A DNA stretch of 64,000 nt from Adiantum capillus-veneris (Eukaryota > Streptophyta > Polypodiopsida > Polypodiales > Pteridaceae): contig CM043956.1 of NCBI GenBank assembly GCA_014529385.2, forward strand, positions 64,422,620 through 64,486,619, given 5' to 3'. Below are positions 55,849 through 64,000 of the stretch, in pieces. The stretch's first letter is position 1. Every line of letters begins with the position of its first letter. The notes below the pieces were generated by a model that was given only the letters and a program-made list of their open reading frames with translations, was not told the DNA's origin and ran no database searches. The position numbers and the translations under genes are program-made.

Positions 55849-57068
55849 CTAGTTTCCCTTTTTCTTTCTTAGGCGTGCCTTCTCAAAACGTAAGAACACC
55901 CAATCGTTCTCCTTCAATTTCAAATTGCGTGGATGGCGATCTGCTGCCTTTTTTTGTCTTTGTTGAGATTTTTGCAAAGTCTCGCAGACCTTGGCAAAAG
56001 CCGTGTCCAAGTCACGCGTGTACTCATCACCTTCAAAATTTTTATCTTTCGTGCTTAGGAAGGGTGGAACCTTTGTAGCACCTTCAATAATCTCAAATGG
56101 TGCCTTCCCCGTCGAAGAGTGTATCGTGTTATTGTAGGCAAATTCCACCAAAGGTAAATACTTTTCCCATTGAGTCTTCTAATCCGAGATGTAAGACTTC
56201 ACTAAATCTAGTACCACTGAATTGGCAATCTCAGATTGCCCGTCAGTCTGCGGGTGGAAAGATGACAAGAACTGCAATCGCGTGCCAATGTTCTATCAAA
56301 TAGCCTTTCAAAACAAACTCGAGAATGTGGGGTCCTTGTCAAAGACAATTGGCTCGGGCATGCCATGTAATCTGAAGATCTGGGCCACAAACAGTCTCGC
56401 TAAGTGATCCGGCTTGACTGTTTTCTTCACTGGAATGAAATGAGCTTGCTTGCTAAAAATCTGTCAATAATAGTCTAGATACCATCGTGACCACTCCGTG
56501 TTCTCGGGAGATAAAAAATGAAGTCCATTGCAATATTTTCCTAGGGGCAGGTGGGTATGAGTAAAGGCTGTAACAATCCCTGTGCTTTATGACTGTCAAA
56601 CTTGACCTTCTGGCATACCAAGAAACTGTGCAAAAACTCGTCCACATCCTTCTTGAGTCTCGGCCAAAAGAAGTATCTTTCTACCCCTTTTAGGGTGGTA
56701 GCAATGCCGCGGTGACCCGTAAAAGGCGGACAGTGGCATTCGGTTATAACCTTTTCCCTCAACGGCTGTGTAACGCACAACATGGTTTTCCTCATCAAGT
56801 AGCCATCCCGAATGGAATATCGCGCTACTATCTCCCCATTCCGTATCCAAGTGAAAATATCTGCAAAATTTGTATCTGTGGTATACTGATCGACCATATC
56901 CTCGAAGCTCCTATGATGTATCGTGGAAATAGACAGAACCAACGCCTTCCGAGACAAAGCATCTGCCACCACATTCTTATGTCCCTGCACATGGACAATC
57001 TGGAAGTGAAACTGTGACAAGATGTTCGCCCACCGTATCTGCTTTTCCGATAGCTGCTTCTGTGACAA
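55849..57068 (-). pseudogene. Inverted element A integrase
   Basis: The frame at 57068-56541 covers the RNase H connection (FQIVHVQGHKNVVADALSRK) and the HHCC region (CHCPPFTGHRGIATTLKGV, here with both histidines kept, then FLHSFLVCQK with one cysteine lost). The core follows in broken frames, ending in the 55849-56151 frame (VEFAYNNTIHSSTGKAPFEI). The D-D-E segments are split by frameshifts and stops. Confidence 0.87.
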
Positions 57069-57336
57069 GAAGTAGCGTAAACTCTGATGGCCTGTGAAGA
57101 CAGTAAAATCCGCTCCGATTAGGTATGTCGCCGCTGAGTAAGAGCATGGATAACCGCCAAAAGCTCTTTCTCATAAATTCCGGCCTTGAGAATAGTCGGT
57201 TGTTGTAGGCAATGACATGGCCTTCTTGCATTAAGACCACACCCAAACCATGACCACAAGCATCACAATATACTTCAAATGACTTCTGCAAGTCCGGAAA
57301 AGTCAAAACTGGTCCTGTAGTCAATTTCTCTTTCAA
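56977..57336 (-). pseudogene. Inverted element A RNase H
   Basis: MKEKLTTGPVLTFPDLQKSF, then EVYCDACGHGLGVVLMQEGH and FSRPEF, the RNase H start. A frame change follows within the domain. It parallels 33358-33654 of the plus copy. Confidence 0.85.
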
Positions 57337-57414
57337 TGTCTAAAAGGTCAATTTCTCTTTCAATGTCTAAAAGGCAGTCACCTCTGTGGGTCCCCACGAG
57401 AAAGTGACTGCTTT

Positions 57415-58349
57415 CTACGTCAACAAAAGCAAAGGGGAAGCAACCTCTGCAAACTTTCTAATGAACCGCCTGTAGTACGAACACAAGCCCAAGAAGCTTC
57501 TAACTTCATGGACATTCTTCAAATCGGGCCAATCACGGATAGTCTCTATCTTGGCTGGGTCCATCTGCACTCCTGCTGCTGCTGACACAATGTGTCCCAA
57601 AAAGTGTATCTTTGGTAGGAAAAATTCACTTTTCTTCGCATTAATCACCAACTTGTGATCTCGTAATGCCTGAAAGACCTGAAGCAGATGTTCTCTATGT
57701 TCTGCCTCATCCTTGGAGAAAACAATGATGTCGTCAAAGAAAGTGCCAACAAATAGTCTCTACTCTTGAAAAATCCTGTTCATCATCCGATTAAATGTCG
57801 CAGGAGGATTGGCTAGGTCAAAAGGCATCACCAAAAACTCAAATAACCCAAAAGTCGTCCGAAAAGGTGTCTTGTAGACGTCTTTCGGCACGATTCGGAT
57901 TTGATGATATCCACTTTTCAGATCGATCCTGCTTAAACATGAGAATCCCTGCAGTCGGTCAATCATCGATCCTAGGAATCGGAAATCTGTTCTTGATGGT
58001 GATTTTGTTGAGAGCTCTATAATTGATGCACATTCTCCAAGATCCGTCTTTCTTCAAAACCAACAACACTGGAGAGTAGTACGGTGAACTTTGAAGTGCT
58101 AGGCTGGACAAGACCCTTTTCCAAGAGGTCTTTCACCTGGTTCATAATTTCTTCGATCTGAGCTCGGCTCACACGGTAAGGTAGCCGGTTCGGTCGTGTG
58201 CTTCCAAGTATTATATCAATGGTATGATCCTTAGGACGAGCTGATGGTAACTCGCTTGGTAGGCCCTCTGGAAAGCAATCGGCATGAGTGTGGAGAAAAT
58301 CTTGGTGTTTTTTTATCAAGTTCAGCCATATTTGTCCTATTCTTATCAT
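57415..58349 (-). pseudogene. Inverted element A reverse transcriptase
   Basis: Segments in order: [20 protein letters not shown]-type start (58349-58017), the fingers motif [16 protein letters not shown] in a shifted frame, [15 protein letters not shown] and [18 protein letters not shown] (57966-57760), a TAG, the FFDD catalytic block, then INAKKSEFFLPKIHFLGHIV and VRSFLGLCSYYRRFI (57651-57415). The frameshift before the fingers motif is the same as in the plus copy. Confidence 0.88.
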
Positions 58350-58394
58350 TCAACTCTCTCAAGAAGATCGAGTAAACAAACAAACTAGATTTCA

Positions 58395-58814
58395 TTAATT
58401 TGGAATGGCCGAAGCCGATACAATAGGGACAGACTTGCCCTTAAGTTTTACATCAAGTACAATGGTTTTGCCCTTCTCTGTAGTCAAAGTCGCTTTTCTC
58501 GCCCGATAGTCGACCACGGCGTTGTTCTTGTGGTACCAGGGAATTCCCAAGAGGACATTAGAACCTTCCAAGGGCATTATGCAGAAGTCCTCATGCCCCA
58601 AATACCCTTGACAATGCAACCGAAGTTTGCCAATGATGGGTGTAATGGCTACGACTCTGTCGGGTGCCGCTAGAACTGCCTCTGCTAGTGGTCCCATCCG
58701 GTTGGGTGTGATCTCGAGCCGCGCCGCCAATTCAGGTGAAATAAAATTGGCCTTGGCTCCTCCATCAAAGAAGATAGGGCTTCTTGGTCTTTCACTTTGC
58801 CCCAAGCTCGGCAA
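58395..58814 (-). pseudogene. Inverted element A aspartic protease
   Basis: 139-codon open frame with IFFDGGAKANFISPELAARL, then PIIGKLRLHCQGYLGHEDF and NVLLGIPWYHKNNAVVDY. This is a complete retropepsin-like domain except for DGG in place of D[ST]G. It is better preserved than in the plus copy, where the frame breaks at the GIPW block. Confidence 0.85.
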
Positions 58815-58984
58815 AGTTCTGTACTCTCATCAATCGTGCTTGGGTCAGTACCTATGGAATCTGGAACCAGTCTTGCTTTTATCTTGCCTTTTCGTCCACG
58901 TTCCTCAGCTGCTCTCGAACCTTTAGGCTTGTCTTCATCCTTGTCATTCTGTTCTTTCGGTGCTCTTTTTTTAGGGCACTTCGT

Positions 58985-60451
58985 GGAGATATGCTCAGTT
59001 TCCCCTGCATCCAAAGCACTTTCCCTCCTTGATGTAGAGAGCTCTCTCTCGAGGAGTGAGTTTGGGTCGTGCATCCTTTTCTTTCTTTTCTGGGTTGCTC
59101 TTCCTCTTTCTACTTTCATTATTCGAAGTCTGTTCAGTCCTTTGCGTCATGATTTCATCTGTGGGGTAGGTCAAGCTACTTGAATGAATGGCAAAATCCC
59201 GTTTCGCATGACTTATTAGTTCCTGAATGGAATCTGACTTTTGCTCTAAGTAGTGATCTCGGATCTCTGTAGGAAGTCCCAAGGTAAACCGCTCAATCTG
59301 TTCTTTGAACGAGATCTTCTTAAATAAAGAGGCTGGTAGAAAAGAGCTCCAGAATCTCTTGCAATATACGTCCAATGTATCCTTCTTGGTCATTCGAAGA
59401 TGGTTCCAAGCAGTTCGTATGTCGGGTTTGTACTCTCGAGTCAGCTAAGAAGAAATAAAAAGCCTTTTAAATTTCAGCCATTTAACTGACGTTGTCTTGT
59501 TCAATAAAAGCGTGGACCACCAAGTTCGAGCATTTTCCTTGAAGTAAGAGGTAGCCCTCCGAATCTTGGAGTGCTCTGAGTAACGTCCTCCAGAGAAAGC
59601 TATGTCAAATTGCTGTATGAAGGCCAAAGCAAGCATCTCTATAACCAGAAAACGTGTCAAATTTAATTGATTATCCACCTTCCTTAAACTCTTGGACTTT
59701 CTTGTTTTTATCTTCCAGAAAGTCATACTGGTTGGCTTTATAAAAATTCTTCTTTGCGTAAAAGCTGCTGTTGTCAGAGCCTGAACTATTCCAAGACGAG
59801 TCCTCTGTAGAACTGTCAACAACTGGGCGAGATTTAGACTTCTTTGCCTTTTTCTTGCCCTTTCCGAAGCTTTGCTTTTTGCTTTTCTTTTTCCCTTTTC
59901 TGCCTTCTTTGCTCGAGTCAGAAGAGCTAGAAGAACTGTAAGAAGAAGAAGAAGAAGAAGAACTGGGTACTCCTTCAAATCGAACACGCTTCTTCTACTT
60001 TCTTGCCGATGCAAATGTAGACTGACGACCCAAATAACCTGAGAAGTCAGTTCCTTTCTTCTGCTTTTTGTCGTGCTTTTCTGCTTTGTTCTGTGCGTCA
60101 AAAAGCTGAGAAATTCGTGCATCAACAACCTCTTCTAATTCTTGCTCTGTATACATCCTTGGACTAGGAGGTTTCTTCAGTGCCGGTTTGAGGGGCGGTT
60201 CTGTGGTTTGCCGCCACTGTGAATGCACCTCGTCGAAGGAGGTCTGGCTTATAAAATTTTGCAAATTTTGGGTCCTTCGCAAAATTTAGCATCATTTTTG
60301 TTGTATCGTCGATCAATCGTCCACGCTCCATCTCTTCAAGCTCCGCCTGAGTAGGCCTAGGCGGGCCGCACTCCTCGCGTGAATCTTCTTCGTGATCTCT
60401 TCCCGCATCTTTGGATGCAAAGGAAGGCGACTGATCTCTGCTTGAATCCAT
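58985..60451 (-). pseudogene. Inverted element A gag
   Basis: Starts MDSSRDQSPSFASKDAG at 60451. It then shows EEMERGRLIDDTTKMMLNFA, a short serine tract (59939-59961), a lysine-rich segment, the gag core (RATSYFKENARTWWSTLLLN), ERFTLGLPTEIRDHYLEQK and SSLTYPTDEIMT. It ends in a zinc knuckle start KCFGC, after which one inserted base breaks the frame. The lesion differs from the plus copy (TGA at the first cysteine). The gag is split over at least three frames. Confidence 0.85.
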
Positions 60452-60665
60452 AAGTGCCGCGGCTGTGCTCCTCGGTTGTGCTCTATAAGTTCTTCAAGCT
60501 GGCAAAGGGTTAGGTTTTTAAACCCTAACCCCTTAGGCCGCTCGGCCACATCTTCAACGTTTAAAATTTTTGGGTTGAGTTTTAAGTTCTAACTCCTTAT
60601 TTTCTCGGTCAATCCTTCTAGTTGGGCACGCCACATCACCAACTTGTGACATTCCCCCCTCTTGA
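60452..60665 (-). mobile_element. LTR start and polypurine tract joined to inverted element A gag
   Basis: On the minus strand, TTTCAAGAGGGGGG is followed by TGTCACAAGTTGGTGATGTGG (from about 60650), the same junction as at 36131-36171. The LTR continues only about 190 bases before the gag leader (CGCGGCACTTATGG) starts, with no LTR end and no primer site. It is therefore a deletion-fused LTR/gag junction. Confidence 0.65.
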
Positions 60666-61560
60666 AAGAATTGTAATCGCTCTCAATTACGCTTGCTAAA
60701 CATCCAAAGGACATAAACCTTCTTTAGTAGACACTGATTTTATATATCCACGCACTAGACTCCACAAATCCAACACTTCTACAAAGTCATCAGTCACTGA
60801 TCAAATCACATTTATGTTGAGGGTCTCAAATACAAATCATGATCATTGTAACCATTTAGCAATCACATCCAGATTGCATTGATCTTCTCACGGATGTCTT
60901 GATCTACTAAATCTCGTTACTATCAAATTCATATCCTTCACATTTCAAGCAAAACGTGCCCCTGACTATCCCTACAAGATAGTACATTCATAGAGCATGG
61001 TGTTCACAAATCACACACTTGGTTCACATTGAACACTGTGTTTCAATCGTTCAATCTAGCCATCTCTTTTCGTCCAGAACTCTTGATGCACCTTGATCCC
61101 TGTGCAATCATCTCATTATTCTGGAACTCTTGATTCACTCACAACAATAGCTAGTCATCTCATCTAGATGGAAATCTTTATTCATTAGAATTACATTCAT
61201 TTCACAGTCACTTAGCCATTACATCCAGATCTTGCTGATCTCTAACAGATGTGTAGATGCACTAAGTTCAAATCATTCATCATGTAAAATGCTGTAGACA
61301 TTTCATCTTTCCACACATACTCTAACAATATACACTTGATATAGCATGTTTAATTCTAAGGATTTCCAATTCAATGTACATATTTTCATAAAGTCATTCT
61401 GCAAATACTACGAGCCTGTTAGTATCCTTAAAATCTCAAGAGGAAATTATTCAATCTAGGCAATCTATGACAAAGGAGTGGAGTGGCTCTCCTCTTGTGC
61501 AATTTGCACGGCTCTAGATTCAATCTGCTGATTTATCGGTAACTTTTGGCGCAAACTTTG
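60666..61560. other. No gene seen
   Basis: AT-rich sequence with frequent CATTCA/ATCACA words and no open frame of note. It may be the 3' untranslated part of another minus-strand element, since a polypurine tract ends it at 60652. Confidence 0.4.
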
Positions 61561-62473
61561 TGCAATCACTTCCGGCTACGGACCGGATGGAAACACAGAG
61601 ATAACTGCCATCTACACACTTAGGAACATGAAGAGTACTCTGAGACAAAGAGAGACGACATGGCGCGACGGACTTCCGATCGAGGACGCGTTGGCCCCAA
61701 AACTAGCGCCTCCTTCGGTATTTCTTTGTTATTGATCTGCAAGAGTACAATTCCTGTTGGGTCGAGATCTTCCAGCTCTATGTCTAGATGCCTGAAAGAT
61801 TGGCCCTAAGGGCACTTATAAAGAGTACTCGGGTTGCTAAAAGCAGAGCCCCAAAAGCTACCATCCTAAAAGCATAATAATCGAAAAGCAATTGCTCCAA
61901 AAAGCTAGTGCTCAAAATTGCTAGAATCAGCCAGCACGATGTGTGGAATTGCGTATAGGAGTCCACTTGGCTTGTCAGTGCAAAACACCGAAAGTCCATA
62001 CAGCAATGCCATGTCAGCAACCGGCAGCGCGAAATCCATATAGCAGTGCCACGTCAGCAACCAGCAGCGCTAAACGGGGAAGTCCATATTGCAGTGCCAC
62101 ATCATCAGGTCAAGTGTGATTTTCGGAAGTCCACTCCAAAGGTCAAGCTTTTGACTTTGGGTTTTAGGCCCCTACCGAGTGCTCCATAAGTTGGAAAGTA
62201 TTTGTTTCTACTTTAATTATTTAGGCCCTCAATGGGCACTCATAAGTTGGTAAATCTTTTCTCTAGGGTTTAGGTCCCTCGGTCGAAATCTGCAAAATGT
62301 GGTCGAGTTAGTCTTATATGTCCTAGTGCTATGCAAATGATCACAGATGCAAATACTGCATAGAGAGAACTGTTCATGCACATAAGATTCTTGCTTTGAC
62401 TAAGAGCTTGGCATGGACTAGACGCATGGGTCAGATGACCTTGACGCAAAAAACGTAACCCTAAAACTCGTCA
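61561..62473 (-). mobile_element. 3' LTR of inverted element C
   Basis: 913 bp on the minus strand, from TGACGAGTTTTAGGGTTACG near 62473 to GGAAGTGATTGCA at 61561. It lies directly downstream of the gag fragment and a GATTTTAGAAGGCGG polypurine-like sequence. It is the most complete family-C LTR here and lacks a long CT array. Confidence 0.85.
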
Positions 62474-63148
62474 TACCGCCTTCTAAAATCAAAGCAATCG
62501 CCTTGAATTGCAGAATACAAAATTTTCACATTCTAACATTCATGCAATCGATCATTCATTGATGCATTCTTGTGTCATGATGGCCGTGCACATAAAAGCT
62601 CGCTATAGACACCTCGGTCCCAAAATCTTTGGTTGTAAATTGGAAGAGTGTCCAACGGGTACATCATGAGACCAGACCATGCTGCAATTATATCTCCTTC
62701 CAATTTTTTTTGCAAGAAAGCTTGGGTTGAAAGCGAGCTTGAAGTCATGCCAGTTTGAACTGTGTGGTTTCTTGGTTAGGGCAGCCCACCATGTCAAAGC
62801 ACTTTTTTTGAAAAAAGAAGTGACTTGTAGCAACTTGGATTCTTCTATAAATTTTTGTTACTGAGCAGGATATCAAACTCTTCTTAAAACTTGAGAGCAT
62901 TGTGGGAATCTTGGACGCTTGCGAAGGTGAAAAATTTAGCTGTAGAAACACCATCCTTGAAAGGTTTTAAAATTGATTTTGCCATCGGAGGTGTTGAGGA
63001 ATAATAATAATGGTGATGGTGTCCATCCGTTGCATAAGGGGGTGCTGTTGGTGGTGGGGGAACATAGGCCGGGGGTGCAATGGAGATTTGTAGTGGTACT
63101 TCAGAAACCACATGCAATTGTTCTCTTGAAGCAATGTTCTTGAAAATG
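62474..63148 (-). pseudogene. Inverted element C gag fragment
   Basis: Frames at 63117-62884 (MHVVSEVPLQISIAPPAYVP, DGHHHHYYYSS, LKPFKDGVSTAKFFTFASVQ) and 62833-62603 (LQVTSFFKKSALTWWAALTK, FKLAFNPSFLAKK) match the plus copy at 27650-28140. The 5' part is removed by a family-B LTR that starts at 63149. No pol is present before the LTR at 62473, as in the plus copy. Confidence 0.82.
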
Positions 63149-64000
63149 TGTCACGTGACACATCGAACCCTATGTGTCCGTGGACAAGCTACAGCACGAC
63201 AAGGGTTCAGTCAGTCCAGATTTAGAAGTGTTCTGGCACTTTTGTGAGTCTGTTCGCAGACCGTGCATGCCCAGTCACTTAGTGTAGATGCATATCCTCT
63301 GGTAGCACACAGCATGATCATAAGCATTCCAATCAGAATCCATCAGAATCCTTCAGGGGAATTTCCAGTGCATTTAGCCTATTTTCCCTATTTTTAACAT
63401 TTTTCACTTATTATTTTTAAGTGACTTTTGTTGGAAAGTAGGTAGGGCAATTTTGCTAAGTTAATATATAAGCAAACCAGAGTTAGCACTTTCTGGCAGA
63501 AGAGGCAGCAGGAGCACCTTGCTCAATAGGCAACTTCTCAGCAAGACCAACCCCCGCAACTACTATGGCGTTTTCTCCACAGAAGACCTAGCATTTTTGC
63601 ATCAGATCATCCTTGGCAATTTGTGCACAGTAGATCAGCCCCGGCGTCGTCAAGACACAGCAGATCAGCCTAGCGTTTTGCTTTTGCAGAACAACCAGAG
63701 ACAACAAAAGACAATTTCAGCCCTAGCGTTTTTGGTTTGCATCACAACCTCAACGTTTTTGTAGATCATCGCGACGGAACATCAAGAAACACCAGCGTTT
63801 TCAAGTTTCAGCCCTTAGACTCGCAAATCAAGTCCCGAACCTCGCAGATCTCACCTTCCCGCAACAGTTCCTCGCCGCACGGTCAGTTTCAGCAAGGTTT
63901 GCAGTTTCAGCCCGGAAAACACAGATTTCAGCATCTGCGTTTTCAGCGCGTCGTCGTCACATTGTCGCCATCGACATCGTCATCGACATAGAGTCAGAAT
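63149..64000 (+). mobile_element. Family-B LTR, 5' part (runs off the window)
   Basis: Starts TGTCACGTGACACATCG and follows the element B LTR (CCTATGTGTCCGTGG, TATATAAG at 63465-63472, CCCTAGCGTTTTT motifs) to the window end. It is inserted into the inverted element C gag. The element it belongs to, or its solo status, cannot be decided here. Confidence 0.82.

Overview
The window looks like nuclear DNA of a large-genome vascular plant. It is dominated by LTR retrotransposons (mostly Ty3/gypsy, some Ty1/copia) nested in both orientations, with many long CT/GA dinucleotide arrays. Only one host protein gene is convincing: a stress-responsive A/B barrel (Dabb, HS1/POP3-like) gene on the minus strand. 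Its first exon is at 37767-37897 and its second at 15733-15925, so its single intron is about 21.8 kb and is packed with retroelements. A fern is my best guess for the host, because of the style of the elements and an organelle-plasmid-like gene at 48-51.6 kb whose internal stops are all reversible by T-to-C changes. That guess is inference.

Layout. 1-15.7 kb: old gypsy and copia fragments, a minus-strand non-coding LTR element (9363-12660), a field of degenerate ~50 bp repeats (7.7-9.2 kb) and a possible SET-like frame (7015-7392). 15.7-37.9 kb: the Dabb gene and its giant intron. The intron holds a solo LTR with a CTTTT target duplication (17736-18358), element B (20197-25884, gag-protease plus an unrecognised long C-terminal region, CAGTT duplication) inserted into an LTR of family C, gag-only element C (26379-29094), and chromodomain gypsy element A (29095-36802). 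37.9-42.3 kb: upstream repeats, microsatellites and copia debris.

42.3-54 kb: a minus-strand gypsy element E, split by element D (44907-53205, perfect TCTCT duplication, LTRs that look young). Element D has lost its own pol except a chromodomain tail. In antisense it carries a 3.7-kb block encoding a truncated prim-pol/SF3 helicase protein with a winged-helix tail and a further region that resembles a family-A polymerase palm, plus a small hydrophobic ORF. This captured replicon-type gene is the most unusual thing here.

54-64 kb: a second, inverted copy of element A (about 55.0-60.65 kb), which shares a frameshift and a chromodomain duplication with the first copy, then a minus-strand copy of element C cut by another family-B LTR that runs off the window. 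Annotation was by eye: element ends with target duplications, tRNA primer sites or LTR pairs are firm, other boundaries are approximate. No tRNA, rRNA or CRISPR locus was seen.
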